Positions 17,321 through 28,212 are shown, counted from the stretch's first letter. The stretch is 64,000 nucleotides of DNA from Deinococcus aquiradiocola (GCF_014646915.1 NZ_BMOE01000005.1:1-64000); one strand, 5' to 3'. The notes: generated by a model from the letters alone, not told the origin. Program-made: numbers and translations.

Positions 17321-18718
17321 TCAGCCTGCCTGCACGGCGGACTGTTCTGCGGCGAGCACGTCCCAGCGCAGCCGTCCGGCCCGCCACGCGAAGACCGCCA
17401 TCTTGACGCATTCCTCGATCACACGTGCCAGGAACACGCCCGTCACGCCGAGCGGCGTGTAGAGGCCCAGCAGCACGGCGAGCGGCAGGCCCACCACGAA
17501 CGCGCCGATCACGTCGCCCATGATGACGCCGCCCGTGTCGTTGCCGCTCGGGAGGATGCCCGCCCCGACGATCATGTTGCGGACCTTGACGACCTGAAAG
17601 GCCGCGTTGATGAGGATGCCGATGGCCGCGAGGTGCTGCACGTCCGCGCCTGCCCTGCCGAACAGCACGCCGAGCAGGAGGGCACTCAGCGCGAACAGCA
17701 GGCCGAAGGCCGCGCCCGTCTGCAGGCCCGTCCGCAGCAGGCGCTGTACCCACGACACGGCGCCCGGCGCGTCGCCTCGCCCGAGGGCGCGGCCCACCAG
17801 CGCCGTCGTGGCGCTCATGAGGCCCAGGCTGCCCACGATGAACACGCCCTCCAGGGTGTTCACGATCTGCGCGGCGGCGAGCGCCTCGTCGCCCAGCCGC
17901 TGGAAGACCACGTTGTACAGGAAGGTCCCGCCGCTCCACGCGAGTTCCGTGATGCCGAGCGGCACGGCCAGCACGAACAGCGGCCCCAGCACCGCGCGCC
18001 ACTGCGCCGCGTGACGCGGCAGCGCCCACGTGGCGAGGCGTCCCCGGCTGTACAGCTGCGCGAGCAGGATCGCGGTCTTCAGGACGGCCGTGACGAGGGT
18101 CGCCCAGCCCGCACCGGCCACGCCCAGGCGCGGGAGTGGCCCCACACCGAACACGAGCGCGTACCCGAGCAGGGTGTTCAGCACGACCGTCACGAAGGTC
18201 GCGACCATCGGGCTGCGCGCGTGCCCGAGGGAACGCATCACGCCGCTCAGGACCGCGCCCAGCACGGCCGGGACGAGCGCCAGGGACGTGAGGCGCAGGT
18301 ACGTGCTTCCGGCCGCCGCGACGCCGTCCGACGCGCCCGTGAGGTGCAGCAGCTGCGGCGCGAACAGCACGAGCGGCACGGACACGATGGCCGTCAGGAC
18401 CGACGCGAGCAGCAGGGCCGCGCCGACCGAGGTGTTCATGTCGCTGCGGCGTCCCGCGCCGGACGCGCGCGCGACGAGGATGCTGACGCTCGACCCGAGC
18501 GCCCCGAGCGTCACGATCACGATGAAGGTCAGGCTGCTCGCGAAGCCCACCGCCGCGATGGCGGTCGCGCCGAGCGCGCCGACCACCACCTGGTTCACGA
18601 AGTTCAGGACGAGCATCAGCGTGAACTCCAGGCTGACGGGCACGGCGATCCGGGCGATCTCACGGCCGGGCGAGGGGGGCGGCGGGGTGGGCGTGCGGGC
18701 AGGGGAGACGGCAGACAT
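17321..18718 (-). CDS. MATE-family efflux transporter
   Basis: 465 residues with about 12 membrane spans in two related halves; each starts with a pattern like [30 protein letters not shown] and [28 protein letters not shown] proteins export drugs and metabolites with a Na+ or H+ gradient. An upstream ATG in frame (18769) exists, but the start at 18718 sits 8 nt after TACAGT and removes a non-conserved N-terminal extension. Substrate unknown. Confidence 0.9.
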   Translation of the reverse strand: MSAVSPARTPTPPPPSPGREIARIAVPVSLEFTLMLVLNFVNQVVVGALGATAIAAVGFASSLTFIVIVTLGALGSSVSILVARASGAGRRSDMNTSVGAALLLASVLTAIVSVPLVLFAPQLLHLTGASDGVAAAGSTYLRLTSLALVPAVLGAVLSGVMRSLGHARSPMVATFVTVVLNTLLGYALVFGVGPLPRLGVAGAGWATLVTAVLKTAILLAQLYSRGRLATWALPRHAAQWRAVLGPLFVLAVPLGITELAWSGGTFLYNVVFQRLGDEALAAAQIVNTLEGVFIVGSLGLMSATTALVGRALGRGDAPGAVSWVQRLLRTGLQTGAAFGLLFALSALLLGVLFGRAGADVQHLAAIGILINAAFQVVKVRNMIVGAGILPSGNDTGGVIMGDVIGAFVVGLPLAVLLGLYTPLGVTGVFLARVIEECVKMAVFAWRAGRLRWDVLAAEQSAVQAG

Positions 18719-18726
18719 ACCCCCTG

Positions 18727-18732
18727 ACTGTA
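18727..18732 (-). promoter_or_regulatory. -10 hexamer TACAGT, leaderless MATE gene
   Basis: TACAGT on the minus strand, 8 nt before the ATG at 18718. Confidence 0.5.
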
Positions 18733-18802
18733 ACGGTTCAGAAAGCTTGAACCGTGACCGGCACGTCACGCTAGGCCAGAGTGCCTACCCGCCCGCCGCG
18801 CC

Positions 18803-19669
18803 TCACTTCTCCCAGGGCCACGCGCCGGGCGCGGCCGCCAGGCCCACCGCCGACGGCCCCGTGTGCACCGCCAGCACCGGGTTCACCTCCGTGAACGCCG
18901 ACCACACCACCGGGTGACGGCCGCGCAGCAGTTCCAGCACCACCTGCGCGCTGTCCTGCACCTCGCCGTACAGCATCCCCACCCGCAGGGGCGTGCCCTC
19001 CCCGAAGCGCGCCGTCACCTGATTCGCCAGGGCCTCCAGCGCCCCCTTCCACGAGCGGGCGCGGCCCACGTTGGTGTACGCGCCTGTCGCGCGGTCCACC
19101 GTCACGACCGGCTTGAGGTTCAGCAGGCCGCCCAGCGTCGCCGCGACCCGCCCGATCCGCCCGCCGCGCTTCAGGTACTCCAGCGTCTCGATCGTGAAGT
19201 ACAGTTCCGTCTGCTCCGCCACCAGCCGCATCCACTCCAGCGCCGTCTGCACGTCGTGCCCCGCCGCGCGCGCCGTCATGGCCGCATGCACCTGGAAGGC
19301 CTGCGCGGCACTCAGGGTCCGACTGTCGTGAATGGTCATCGGGTGCCCCGGCTCCAGTGCCCGCGCCTGCTCGGCCGCGTTGCGGCTCCCCGAAAGCCCG
19401 CTGGAGATCGTGACGGCCAGCAGCGGCCGCACGGCCCGCTCCATCAGTTCCGCGTACGCCTGCGGGGTCGGCTGCGACGTCGTCGGGTGCGGCGCGCCCG
19501 CCCGCAGCCGCCCGAAGAACGCGGCGCGGTCCAGCTGCGACGCGAGCAGCGACTCCGTCCCGAAGTTGATGGAGAACGGCGCGACCGGCACGGCGTTCAG
19601 CAGTTCACGGTAGGCGTCCAGCCCCCCGTCCGCGATCACGTCGAATTGAGGCTCAGCAGGTTGTGACAT
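18803..19669 (-). CDS. DegV-family fatty-acid-binding protein
   Basis: 288 residues. DegV folds bind a fatty acid and in Firmicutes serve as FakB, delivering it to the FakA kinase. Visible marks are VIADGGLD near the N-terminus, the TSQPTP motif after a Gly/Ala loop, [27 protein letters not shown] and [23 protein letters not shown]. Two starts are possible: ATG at 19669 or an in-frame GTG at 19684. Neither has a good ribosome binding site; a CAGAAT hexamer lies 5 nt before the ATG. No FakA-like kinase is in this window. Confidence 0.88.
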   Translation of the reverse strand: MSQPAEPQFDVIADGGLDAYRELLNAVPVAPFSINFGTESLLASQLDRAAFFGRLRAGAPHPTTSQPTPQAYAELMERAVRPLLAVTISSGLSGSRNAAEQARALEPGHPMTIHDSRTLSAAQAFQVHAAMTARAAGHDVQTALEWMRLVAEQTELYFTIETLEYLKRGGRIGRVAATLGGLLNLKPVVTVDRATGAYTNVGRARSWKGALEALANQVTARFGEGTPLRVGMLYGEVQDSAQVVLELLRGRHPVVWSAFTEVNPVLAVHTGPSAVGLAAAPGAWPWEK

Positions 19670-19750
19670 ACGGAATTCTGACACACCCGCCCACCCGCGC
19701 GCCGGGACGCCCGCCCGCTCACCTCACGGCCCGCCCCGCTGCAGCTGGCG

Positions 19751-20656
19751 TCAGGACAGTTCGACGCCGTTCAGGGCCTCCAGCAGCCGCACCGCCTCGG
19801 TGTGGTCCACGTCGCTGCCGATCATCTGCTGCGCGGCCCGCAGCATCATGGCCGTCTGCGCGATGAGCGGCGCGCTGCCCTGCACCTCCTGCACGTTCTC
19901 CAGCGCGATCCCGGCGTCCTTCGCGAGCAGGCCCAGCTTGAACATCGGCGAGAACTGCCGCGTGAACACCTGCTGCGCCACCTTGTTCTGACTGGAGAAA
20001 CTGCTGCCGCTGCTCGCGTTCAGCACCGTCAGCGCCGGGGCGAGATCCACGCCCTGCTTCTTCAGGGACGCCAGGCCCTCCGCGACCGACAGCAGATGCA
20101 GGCCCATCAGGACGTTGTTCACGGCCTTCACCGCGAACCCGCTCCCCACCGGACCCACCCGCAGGACCGTCCCGCCGAAACTGTCCAGCAGCGCCCGCAC
20201 CCGCCCGAACACCGCCTCGTCGCCGCCCACCATCACGGCCAGCGTGCCCGCCCGCGCGCCCGCCGGGCCGCCCGACACGGGCGCGTCCACGAACGCCACC
20301 CCCACCTCCGCCAGCCGCGCCGCCTGCTCACGCGCCGCCGCCGGACGACCGCTGGTGCAGTCCACCCACACCGCGCCGCGCCGCAGGAACGGCAGCATCT
20401 GCCCGATGCACGCGTCCACCTCCGCGCTCGTCGGCAGGCAGCTGAAGATCACGTCCGCGCCCGCCGCGTCCTCCAGCGCCGCCGCCGTACTCCCGAACTC
20501 CGCCGCGTGCGCCTCCGCGCGGCTGAACGTCCGGTTCCACACGCGGGTCGGCACAGTGCGTGCCACGTGCGCCGCCATCGGCACCCCCATCGCCCCCAGA
20601 CCCAGGAACGCGGCAGAAGCAGGCTGACTCGGGGCGGACTGTGCAGGACTCGTCAT
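19751..20656 (-). CDS. NAD(P)-dependent beta-hydroxyacid dehydrogenase (3-hydroxyisobutyrate dehydrogenase family)
   Basis: 301 residues. The N-terminal Rossmann fold has FLGLGAMGVPMAAHVAR. The substrate loop is FVDAPVSGGPAGARAGTLAVMVGG, and the catalytic lysine lies in FAVKAVNNVLMGLHLL. Family members oxidise 3-hydroxyisobutyrate, tartronate semialdehyde or gamma-hydroxybutyrate; the substrate here is open. The longer frame to 20989 overlaps the divergent DUF2721 gene and is rejected: TAGGCT lies 7 nt before this ATG. Confidence 0.88.
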   Translation of the reverse strand: MTSPAQSAPSQPASAAFLGLGAMGVPMAAHVARTVPTRVWNRTFSRAEAHAAEFGSTAAALEDAAGADVIFSCLPTSAEVDACIGQMLPFLRRGAVWVDCTSGRPAAAREQAARLAEVGVAFVDAPVSGGPAGARAGTLAVMVGGDEAVFGRVRALLDSFGGTVLRVGPVGSGFAVKAVNNVLMGLHLLSVAEGLASLKKQGVDLAPALTVLNASSGSSFSSQNKVAQQVFTRQFSPMFKLGLLAKDAGIALENVQEVQGSAPLIAQTAMMLRAAQQMIGSDVDHTEAVRLLEALNGVELS

Positions 20657-20663
20657 GACGGCC

Positions 20664-20669
20664 AGCCTA
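20664..20669 (-). promoter_or_regulatory. -10 hexamer TAGGCT, leaderless dehydrogenase gene
   Basis: TAGGCT on the minus strand, 7 nt before the ATG at 20656; divergent partner of the DUF2721 promoter 34 bp away. Confidence 0.55.
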
Positions 20670-20702
20670 ACGCACGCGCGCCGGGACAACCGGCGGGAAC
20701 GG

Positions 20703-20708
20703 TACACT
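20703..20708 (+). promoter_or_regulatory. -10 hexamer TACACT, leaderless DUF2721 gene
   Basis: TACACT 6 nt before the ATG at 20715. Confidence 0.6.
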
Positions 20709-20714
20709 GCCCGC

Positions 20715-21242
20715 ATGGCCCCCAGCAGCGAAGCCTTCTCCGGCCTGAGCGTCCTCTCGGCCATGATCACGCCCGCCGTCCTCATCAGCGCGTGCGGCGC
20801 CCTGATCCTCAGCACCAGCAACCGCCTGGGCCGCACCACCGACCGCGTCCGCACCATGACGCGCCGCTTCAAGGAACTCGTCAGCACCGAAGGCCAGCAG
20901 GAAGCGCTCGCCCGCGAGGAGAAACTGATGATCCTCGCGCAGCTCCCCAAACTCACGCGCCGCGTTCGCCTCATCCAGCGCAGCCTCACCGCCTTCTACG
21001 CCTCGGTCGGCCTGTTCGTCATGACGAGCGTCGTCACGGGCGGCAGCGCCCTGATCGGCGTGGACCTGCGCGTACTGCCCGTCGTGCTCGCCATTCTCGG
21101 CGCGGCCTTCCTGCTGTACGCCAGCCTGCAGCTCACGGTCGAAGCGCAGCTCAGCTACCAGACCACCCGCGAGGAAATGCGCTTCCTGGAAGGCCTCGGG
21201 CAGCACTACGTCGGCCTGCACACCCCCGACGACAACCCCTGA
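20715..21242 (+). CDS. DUF2721-family membrane protein
   Basis: 175 residues. A first membrane span (ITPAVLISACGALILSTSNRLGR) is followed by a charged, probably helical cytosolic loop with many Arg and Glu (about residues 40-85), then two spans (ASVGLFVMTSVVTGGSALIGV and VVLAILGAAFLLYASLQLT). This layout, with a basic patch after span one, is that of DUF2721, whose function is not known. Leaderless start 6 nt after TACACT. A hairpin terminator follows before the convergent greA. Confidence 0.75.
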   Translation: MAPSSEAFSGLSVLSAMITPAVLISACGALILSTSNRLGRTTDRVRTMTRRFKELVSTEGQQEALAREEKLMILAQLPKLTRRVRLIQRSLTAFYASVGLFVMTSVVTGGSALIGVDLRVLPVVLAILGAAFLLYASLQLTVEAQLSYQTTREEMRFLEGLGQHYVGLHTPDDNP

Positions 21243-21277
21243 CGCACCGGCACGGCACCCGCCAGGCAGAGACGGAA

Positions 21278-21308
21278 GCGGGCCGCGCCTCCATGGGGCG
21301 CGGCCCGC
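21278..21308. terminator. Hairpin between DUF2721 gene and greA
   Basis: Perfect 12-bp stem (21278-21289 with 21297-21308), 7-nt loop, between convergent genes. Its left part shares ACGGAAGCGGGCCGC with the hairpin at 28213 except for the first base. Confidence 0.75.
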
Positions 21309-21322
21309 TCCTGCTGCGGCCG

Positions 21323-21799
21323 TTACTCGATGCTGCCGACCTTGTACTTGACCTGCTTGCCGTTGTCGAGGTTCACCACGAAGGTCTCGCCGGACCTGCG
21401 CCCGATGAGCTGCAGGCCGACGGGGCTGTCGTCGCTGATGCGCGGCAGGCTGCCGCCCAGCACGCCCGCCTCGGGTGCGCTCACGACCTGCACCTTCATG
21501 TCCTTCTTGGTGGTCTCGTTGGACAGGACCACCACGGACCCCAGGCCCACGCGGCCCTCGCTCGCGCGGCCCTCGATGAGCTGCGCGCGCAGCAGGGTGT
21601 CCTCGAGTTCGTCGATGCGCGCCTCGATGTTCATCTTCTCGCGCTTGGCGTCTTCCAGGCCGGTGTCCTCGGCGTCGGTGGAGGTCTCCATCTGTTCCTG
21701 CAGGACGCGCGTGGCTTCCTCCAGACGGACTTTTTCCGTGTCGAGGGTCGCCTGAAGCCGTTCAAAACCCTCACGGGTCAGTTTGATCTCTTTTGCCAT
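21323..21799 (-). CDS. greA: Transcription elongation factor GreA
   Basis: 158 residues. GreA rescues backtracked RNA polymerase by stimulating transcript cleavage. The N-terminal coiled coil starts [21 protein letters not shown] and has the acidic tip [11 protein letters not shown]; the C-terminal domain ends [23 protein letters not shown] lies 4 nt before the ATG, so unlike most neighbours it has a normal leader. The 127 nt upstream contain TATGAC and TAGCTT candidates but no convincing promoter. Confidence 0.94.
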   Translation of the reverse strand: MAKEIKLTREGFERLQATLDTEKVRLEEATRVLQEQMETSTDAEDTGLEDAKREKMNIEARIDELEDTLLRAQLIEGRASEGRVGLGSVVVLSNETTKKDMKVQVVSAPEAGVLGGSLPRISDDSPVGLQLIGRRSGETFVVNLDNGKQVKYKVGSIE

Positions 21800-21926
21800 G
21801 CCGCCTCCGTTGGGGGTTCTGCCTGACTGATCTCAGAAGCTAGGGGTACCAGAAATGAACGCAGGCATTCTGTCATAAAGGCGGGGGGGCGTCTACGACA
21901 AATTCCCGCTGCGTATAGGCAGTGCT

Positions 21927-23072
21927 TCACGCGGCCTGCGCGGCGGTGACGCGCCGCACGCGCGACGCGAAGAACAGCAGCAGCGCCGCGATCACGAACA
22001 CCGTGCCCGGCACGCTCGCCGGACCGAAGCGCGGCAGCAGCACGCCCGTCACGGCGGGCAGCACCGCGCCGCCCACGCTGCCGAGCGTCAGCATGTACGG
22101 CGCGAGGTGCGCGGGTTGACGGCGCGTGAACCACGCGAGCTGCGTGGAGAAGATCGGCGCGATGCAGAAGCCCGCCACGATCAGGCCGAGCGGCGCCAAC
22201 GTCAGGCCGCGCAGCATCAGCAGGCACCCCAGCATCGCGCCGGTCGCCGCGAAGGTCAGCACCTGCATGGGGCGCACCCGGTTTCCGAGCGCGGCGGACG
22301 CGAATCGCCCGGCCGTCAGGGCCAGCCAGTAGAAGCTCGTCTGCAGCGCCGCCTGACCCGACCCGAGCCGCGTGAGGTACGTGGTCGCCCAGTTGCCGAG
22401 GCCCGCCTCAATGCCCACGTACAGGAAGAAACAGCACCCGAACAGCGCCAGCGTCGGCAGGTGCGCCACGGCCGGGCGCGCGTCCGGAGCGGCGGGCACC
22501 GGCACGTCCGGCTCCGCCACTCCCGCCTGCCCCTCCGGGCGCGGCCACAGGAGCCGCACGCCGAGCGCCAGCGCGGCCGCCATGACCGCCATCAGCAGGA
22601 ACGGCGGCCGGTGCGACGCCTGCCCCAGCAGCGTCACCAGGGTCGGGGACACCACCGACCCCACCCCGAACAGGCCGTTCACGAGGTTCGACGGTCCCGG
22701 CCCCAGCTCCGCGAACGCCATGTTGAAACCCGCCGACAGCATCCCGTACCCCAGCCCGCTCACCGCCGCGCCCGCCAGCACCAGCCCCCACGCGGGCGAC
22801 AGCGCCACGCCCAGCAGGCCCGCCAGCAGCAGCAGCGCCGCCACCGTCAGCCCGGAACGCAGGCTCAGGCGCGTGAGAAGCGCGCCCAGCAGCAGCGTCC
22901 CCACCGCCGACCCCGCGAAATGCAGGCTGGCGATCAGGCCGACCGCGGTGGGCGACTGCAGGAACTCCCGGCCCAGGTTCGGGTAAGCCGGACCGTAACC
23001 CGCCTGCACCAGACCGAACAGCAGGAACGACAGGAACCCCAGGGCATACAGGATCAACCGGGGACGCGTCAC
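21927..23072 (-). CDS. MFS transporter
   Basis: 381 residues with about 12 hydrophobic spans in two six-helix halves. LSLRSGL in the loop after span two and GYGMLSAGFNMAFAELGPG in span four resemble the sugar/FucP-like and YbjJ-like MFS branch. Substrate unknown. The start is taken as the GTG at 23072, giving MTRPRLILYALGF, because TAGCCT lies 7 nt upstream; the ATG 14 codons earlier precedes that hexamer and would add a non-hydrophobic tail. Confidence 0.82.
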   Translation of the reverse strand: MTRPRLILYALGFLSFLLFGLVQAGYGPAYPNLGREFLQSPTAVGLIASLHFAGSAVGTLLLGALLTRLSLRSGLTVAALLLLAGLLGVALSPAWGLVLAGAAVSGLGYGMLSAGFNMAFAELGPGPSNLVNGLFGVGSVVSPTLVTLLGQASHRPPFLLMAVMAAALALGVRLLWPRPEGQAGVAEPDVPVPAAPDARPAVAHLPTLALFGCCFFLYVGIEAGLGNWATTYLTRLGSGQAALQTSFYWLALTAGRFASAALGNRVRPMQVLTFAATGAMLGCLLMLRGLTLAPLGLIVAGFCIAPIFSTQLAWFTRRQPAHLAPYMLTLGSVGGAVLPAVTGVLLPRFGPASVPGTVFVIAALLLFFASRVRRVTAAQAA

Positions 23073-23079
23073 GGGGAGG

Positions 23080-23085
23080 AGGCTA
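23080..23085 (-). promoter_or_regulatory. -10 hexamer TAGCCT, leaderless MFS gene with GTG start
   Basis: TAGCCT on the minus strand 7 nt before the GTG at 23072. It decides the start codon. Confidence 0.55.
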
Positions 23086-23144
23086 GCATGCCCTCCGCAC
23101 GGCCGTCCCGTCACTCCTGCACAGGCGCCGCGGCGCGCGCGTGA

Positions 23145-23960
23145 TCAGAGGGTGCAGCGCACGTCCTGACCGAAGTACTTCAGGCTGAGCTTCCGGTACG
23201 TGCCGTCCGTCATGAGGGACTTCAGGGCCTGATCGACGCCCGCGATGACTTCCTTGTTGTCGTTCTGCGTGACGACCAGATCGATGTCCTGCGACCACAG
23301 CAGCGGCCCCACCTGAATGCGGTTCCCGCCGGTCTTCATCAGCATACGCAGCGCGTCGTAGCGGTCCGTGACGAGCGCGTCGATGTTGCCGGACAGGAAC
23401 CCCACGAGCGCCTGCGTGTCGTCCGCGAACACGCTGATCTTCTTGTCGAACGGCAGGTTCCGCACATAGTAGTAGTACGCGCTGCCCGTCACGACCGCCA
23501 CGCGTTTCCCTTTCAGGTCCTCCTCGTGCAGCGGACCGCCGGGCCGTGACAGGATCACGCCGCCGTCGCAGGCGAGCGGCCGACTGAGATTCACGCCGCC
23601 CAGCGGGCGCGGCAGCTGCGTGTCCACGACCGCGTCGAACTTCCCGGCCTGCAGGCCCTGCACGAGCGCGGCAGGCGTCGCCACGCGCGTCCACGAGGTG
23701 CGGTTCACCTTCAGCTGAAGGGCGATCAGGCCGAGCAGGTCGGTCACGAAGCCGCGCACGTCGCCCGGCTCTCCGGACAGCAGCGGTTCCTTCGGCGTGG
23801 CGAACCCGAAACGGAACGTGCCCGACGACTGCAGGCTGCCCAGATCGGCGGCCTGCGTGCACGGACCGGCCGTCAGTGCGGCGAGCAGCGCCGCGCAGGC
23901 CAGGGAGCGCACGCGGTGTGAAGACGGACGTGCAGGCAGAAAGGAGCGGGGGTGGGCCAT
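23145..23960 (-). CDS. Extracellular solute-binding protein, family 3 (orphan)
   Basis: 271 residues. A cleavable signal peptide (hydrophobic ACAALLAALTAG, then QAADL) leads into a periplasmic amino-acid-type binding protein: FRFGFATPKEPLLSG, GFVTDLLGLIALQLKV, LQAGKFDAVVDT, KGKRVAVVTGSAYYYYVRN and the C-terminal DGTYRKLSLKYFGQDVRC. GGAGG lies 8 nt before the ATG. No permease or ATPase gene is adjacent, and the second such protein in this window (33010) shares the C-terminal pattern DGxYxKLSxKYFGxDVxC. Ligand unknown. Confidence 0.85.
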   Translation of the reverse strand: MAHPRSFLPARPSSHRVRSLACAALLAALTAGPCTQAADLGSLQSSGTFRFGFATPKEPLLSGEPGDVRGFVTDLLGLIALQLKVNRTSWTRVATPAALVQGLQAGKFDAVVDTQLPRPLGGVNLSRPLACDGGVILSRPGGPLHEEDLKGKRVAVVTGSAYYYYVRNLPFDKKISVFADDTQALVGFLSGNIDALVTDRYDALRMLMKTGGNRIQVGPLLWSQDIDLVVTQNDNKEVIAGVDQALKSLMTDGTYRKLSLKYFGQDVRCTL

Positions 23961-24389
23961 CGGGAGATCCTCCAGGGGGGCGGCAGGTGCGGCGCGGGCA
24001 GGGTGGACGGGGGAGGGCGGCAGGCACGGCGTGACGGCAGGCCGGACGGGTCACGCCCACCCTCACCTTCACAGCCATGTCGATGAGGGGATTCTAAAGA
24101 CCGGCCTCTGTCGCACTTCTGACACGCGGCTGCCCGCCCCGGACCGCAGCGCAGGCACGCCCTCACGCACGCTGAGTAAACCTTCATCTGCGGGCGCAGG
24201 CAGGCGTCTATCCGTCAAATGGCGCATTCCACCCCAGGCGCAACGGCGTATGCTGACACCTGTTCCGGCCGTCCCCTCAGGGACCGTCCCGCGTCCGCCC
24301 ACCGCCGCAAGCCCGCTGCCCGCCCACCCGCTGCCCACGCCCGGGCCAGCCGCCGTGCGGCACCCACCGAAAGGCCCCAGAGGTCCCTG
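23961..24389. other. Divergent intergenic region between solute-binding and ABC exporter genes
   Basis: 429 nt without a convincing gene. A TAGAAT hexamer on the minus strand (24091-24096) could be the -10 of the solute-binding gene, with a leader of about 130 nt. TATGCT near 24249 is a weak candidate for the ABC exporter. Small ORFs here have no coding signal I can defend. No clear repeat was seen. Confidence 0.4.
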
Positions 24390-26327
24390 TTGAACAACTT
24401 CAAGACGCTCTCGCCCTACCTGCGCCTCCACCGCAACCAGTACATCGTCGGCACGCTCGCGGTGCTCGGCGCGAACGCCGCCGTGCTGCTGCCCGCGTAC
24501 TTCATCGGTCGGGCCATCGACGGCCTGCGCCTCTTCGCGGACGGCAACCCCGCCACGCCCGGCCTGACCCTCATGCAGCTCGCGCTGCTGGCGCTCGGCG
24601 TGATCCTCGCCACCGTGCTGTCCGGCAGCCTGATGGTCGTCGTGCGGCGCAGCATCGTGTTCGCCAGCCGCCAGACCGAGTACGAGATCCGCCGCGACCT
24701 GTTCGCGCACCTCAGCGGCCTCGACAAGCACTACTTCGACCGCGCCCGCACCGGCGACCTCATGAACCGCCTGACAGGCGACCTGTCCGCCGTGCGCGAA
24801 ATGATCGGCTTCGGCAGCTGGCAGGTCGCGACCGTCATCAGCAGCTTCGTGGTGTCGTTCGCGTGGTTCTTCAGCATCAACTGGCGCCTCACGCTCGCGG
24901 TCCTCGTGGTGTTCCCCGTCATCATCGGCGTACTCATGTACCTCTCGCGGCAGGTGTCGCTGCGCTACGTGCCGATGCAGGAGCAGAACAGCGCCATCTC
25001 CGCCAAGGCGCAGGAGAACTTCTCCGGCGCGCGCGTCGTGAAAGGCTACGCCATCGAGGACCGCGAGATCGCCGAGTACAAGGTCATGAACACCGAACTC
25101 ATCCGCCGCGCCCTGTTCCTCAACCGCGTCGAGGGACCACTCTTCGCGTTCATGAGCCTCCTGATGGGCGTCGCGTACGTCCTCGTGCTGCTGTACGGCG
25201 GCCGCATGATCCTGGGCCTCGTGCCGGGCAGCCCCCTCACGCTCGGGCAGTTCACGCAGTTCACGCTCACCCTCGAACGCCTCGCGTGGCCCATGCTCAG
25301 CATCGGCATGATCGCCAACATGCTGCAGCGCGGCATGGGCTCCTGGGCGCGCCTGCAGGAGATCTTCGCGGCCCGCGCGCGCGTCCACGACGGCGGCCGC
25401 ACCGACCCCACCATCCACACCCTGCAGGGCGACATCCGCTACGAGGACGTCAGCCTGACCTTCGAGGGCCGCCGCGTCCTCGACCACGTCACGCTGCACA
25501 TCCCCGCCGGACAGACGCTCGGCATCACCGGCCCCACCGGCAGCGGCAAGACCGTCCTCAGCCAGCTGATCACGCGCCTCACGGACGTCAGCGAAGGCAG
25601 CATCAAGGTCGACGGGCACGACGTGCGCAGCATCCCCGTCCGAACCCTGCGCGAGAACATCGCCGTCGTCCCGCAGGAACCCTTCCTGTTCAGCGACACC
25701 ATCGCCAGCAACGTCGCCTTCGGGCTGGACAACGACCACTACCAGCCCATCGAGACCCTGAAGAGCGTCCGGCACACCACGCCCCCCGAAGCGCGCGACG
25801 TGCCGCCCGACATGGACCGCGTGCGCCGCGCCGCCGAGATCGCCGGACTCGCCGGGGAAGTCGACCGTTTCCCGCTCGGCTACGACACCATGCTCGGCGA
25901 GCGCGGCGTCACCCTGTCCGGCGGGCAGCGCCAGCGCACCGCGCTCGCCCGCGCCGTCGCCCGCGACCCCCGCATCCTGATCCTCGACGACAGCATGAGC
26001 GCCGTCGACACCGAAACCGAAAGCCGTATCCTGCAGGGCCTGCGAACGGTGCAGGAAGGCCGCACCGTCCTCCTGATCGGGCACCGCGTCAGCACCCTGC
26101 GGCACGCCGACCACATCATCGTGATGGACGCCGGACGCATCGTCGAACAGGGCAGCCACGACGAACTGCTCGCCGCGGGCGGCCACTACGCCGACCTCGA
26201 ACGCAAGCAGCGCCTCGAGAGCGACCTCGACGACACCGACGAGACCGCCATCGCCGACGCCGCCCCCACCCGCCCCACCCCAGCCCAGCCCGCACCTCAG
26301 CCCGCACCTCAGGAAGTGAAGCGATGA
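24390..26327 (+). CDS. ABC exporter half-transporter, degenerate ATPase half
   Basis: 645 residues: an N-terminal six-span exporter domain (residues 1-310) and an ATPase domain. Walker A is GPTGSGKT (about residue 381), the signature is intact LSGGQRQR (about 508), and Walker B is ILILDDS, with Asp where the catalytic Glu should be. Together with the next gene this is the arrangement of heterodimeric exporters such as TM287/288. The start is a TTG with AGAGGT 5 nt upstream; the frame is open for 57 more codons, but those are Pro/Ala/Arg-rich and do not match the family. The stop overlaps the next start by ATGA. Confidence 0.88.
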   Translation: MNNFKTLSPYLRLHRNQYIVGTLAVLGANAAVLLPAYFIGRAIDGLRLFADGNPATPGLTLMQLALLALGVILATVLSGSLMVVVRRSIVFASRQTEYEIRRDLFAHLSGLDKHYFDRARTGDLMNRLTGDLSAVREMIGFGSWQVATVISSFVVSFAWFFSINWRLTLAVLVVFPVIIGVLMYLSRQVSLRYVPMQEQNSAISAKAQENFSGARVVKGYAIEDREIAEYKVMNTELIRRALFLNRVEGPLFAFMSLLMGVAYVLVLLYGGRMILGLVPGSPLTLGQFTQFTLTLERLAWPMLSIGMIANMLQRGMGSWARLQEIFAARARVHDGGRTDPTIHTLQGDIRYEDVSLTFEGRRVLDHVTLHIPAGQTLGITGPTGSGKTVLSQLITRLTDVSEGSIKVDGHDVRSIPVRTLRENIAVVPQEPFLFSDTIASNVAFGLDNDHYQPIETLKSVRHTTPPEARDVPPDMDRVRRAAEIAGLAGEVDRFPLGYDTMLGERGVTLSGGQRQRTALARAVARDPRILILDDSMSAVDTETESRILQGLRTVQEGRTVLLIGHRVSTLRHADHIIVMDAGRIVEQGSHDELLAAGGHYADLERKQRLESDLDDTDETAIADAAPTRPTPAQPAPQPAPQEVKR

Positions 26328-28189
26328 CCCAGCCCGACGAGGCATTCCAGAAGGAGTTCGACGCCGGACTCACCCGCCGCATCCTCTCCTACCTGCGCCC
26401 CTACACCTCCCTCGTGATCATCGCCCTCGTCACCACCCTCATCTTCTCGGTCGCGCAACCCCTCTACGGCCTCATCCAGGCGTACGCCATCGACCACGCG
26501 CTCGGCCCCGCCGTCCTGAATGCCGGCACCAGCGTCGTCCGCCGGGAGGAACTCTTCAGGCTCCTCCTCACGTCCGGCCTCACGTACCTCGGCCTGAAAA
26601 TCCTCGACTTCCTCATGCGGTACGCGTCCACGTACACCGTCAACTACCTCGGCCAGAAGGTCCTCTTCGACATCCGCGCCGACATCTTCACCAAACTGCA
26701 GCGCCTGCAGCTCAGCTACTTCGACCAGAACCCCGTCGGCCGCCTCATCACGCGCGTCACCAGCGACGTGGACGCCATCAACCAGTTCATCACCGCGGGC
26801 CTCGTCTCCCTCATCACCAGCACCTTCCTGATCATCGCCTTCGTCGTCATCATGCTGCAACGCTCCTGGCAGCTCGCGCTCGTCAGCTTCCTCGTGATGC
26901 CCGTCCTCTTCTGGGTCACCAGTTACTTCCGCACCCAGATCCGCCAGTCGTTCCGCAACACCCGCATCCAGCAGGCCATCGTCAACACCAAACTCAACGA
27001 GAACATCACCGGCATGATCACCGTGCAGCTGTTCGGCCGCGAGAACCGCAACGGCGTCGACTTCGACCGCTCCAACCGACTCCTGCTCGGCGCGAACCTC
27101 CGCAGCGTCAGCTGGTTCGCCCTCTTCCAGCCGAGCGTCAGCATCCTCGGCGCGGTCGCCAGCGCCCTCGTGCTGTGGTTCGCGGGCCGCGCCATCCTCG
27201 GCGAGGCCGGCATGATCGGCGCCGGCATCACCCTCGGCACGCTCGTCGCCTTCAACTCCTTCGTCGGCCAGCTCTTCCAGCCGATCCAGGACCTCGCCGA
27301 CGTCCTCAACAACCTGCAGGCCGCCATGGCCAGCAGCGAACGCATCTTCGGCGTGCTCGACACCCCCGTCACCATCCAGGACAAACCCGGCGCCCGCCCC
27401 CTCCAGTCCTTTCAGGGCCGCGTCGACCTGAACGGCGTCTGGTTCGCGTACGACGACACCGTCACCGCCGACACGCCCGACACCGACGAACGCTGGACCC
27501 TGCGCGGCATCGACCTGCACATCCAGCCCGGCGAGAGCGTCGCCCTCGTCGGCGCGACCGGCGCAGGCAAAACCAGCATCACCAGCCTCGTCAGCCGCTT
27601 CTACGACGTGCAGCGCGGCAGCGTCAACGTCGACGGGCACGACGTCCGCGACCTCCAGCAGTACGACCTGCGCCGCCACATCGGCGTCGTCCTGCAGGAC
27701 GTGTTCCTGTTCGCGGGCACCATCGAAAGCAACCTCACGCTCAGCAACCCCGACATCAGCCACGACCGCGTCGTCCAGGCCTGCAAATACGTCGGCGTGC
27801 ACGACTTCATCCTCGGCCTGCCCGACGGCTACGACACCGAAGTCCGCGAGCGCGGCGCGACCCTCAGCACCGGCCAGAAACAACTCCTCGCCTTCGCCCG
27901 CGCCCTCATCCAGAACCCCGACATCCTCCTCGTCCTCGACGAAGCGACCGCCAGCGTCGACACCGAAACCGAACTCCGCATCCAGGAAGCCCTCACCAAA
28001 GTCATGCAGGGCCGCACCAGCATCATCATCGCGCACCGCCTCAGCACCATCGAACACTGCGACCGCATCATCGTCATGCGCAGGGGCCGCGTCGTCGAGG
28101 AAGGCAGCCACCGCGAACTGCTCGCCCACAACGGCTATTACGCCCGCCTCCACCGCCTCCAGTACGCCCAGGCCGACGCCGCCGACTGA
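26324..28189 (+). CDS. ABC exporter half-transporter, canonical ATPase half
   Basis: 621 residues, the partner of the preceding gene. The six-span domain begins [18 protein letters not shown]. Walker A is GATGAGKT (about residue 411), and Walker [14 protein letters not shown] keeps the catalytic Glu, but the signature is LSTGQKQL instead of LSGGQ. The complementary defects of the two subunits fit one working and one degenerate ATP site. A 4-nt overlap with the upstream gene means translational coupling. Lipid, peptide or drug export is possible; no neighbour reveals the substrate. A hairpin follows. Confidence 0.9.
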   Translation: MTQPDEAFQKEFDAGLTRRILSYLRPYTSLVIIALVTTLIFSVAQPLYGLIQAYAIDHALGPAVLNAGTSVVRREELFRLLLTSGLTYLGLKILDFLMRYASTYTVNYLGQKVLFDIRADIFTKLQRLQLSYFDQNPVGRLITRVTSDVDAINQFITAGLVSLITSTFLIIAFVVIMLQRSWQLALVSFLVMPVLFWVTSYFRTQIRQSFRNTRIQQAIVNTKLNENITGMITVQLFGRENRNGVDFDRSNRLLLGANLRSVSWFALFQPSVSILGAVASALVLWFAGRAILGEAGMIGAGITLGTLVAFNSFVGQLFQPIQDLADVLNNLQAAMASSERIFGVLDTPVTIQDKPGARPLQSFQGRVDLNGVWFAYDDTVTADTPDTDERWTLRGIDLHIQPGESVALVGATGAGKTSITSLVSRFYDVQRGSVNVDGHDVRDLQQYDLRRHIGVVLQDVFLFAGTIESNLTLSNPDISHDRVVQACKYVGVHDFILGLPDGYDTEVRERGATLSTGQKQLLAFARALIQNPDILLVLDEATASVDTETELRIQEALTKVMQGRTSIIIAHRLSTIEHCDRIIVMRRGRVVEEGSHRELLAHNGYYARLHRLQYAQADAAD

Positions 28190-28212
28190 AGCACCCCCCA
28201 GCAGCAACGGAA

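Noticed and set aside
24069..26345. Long minus-strand frame opposite the first ABC subunit
   Set aside because: Shadow of a clear exporter gene; no motif of its own.
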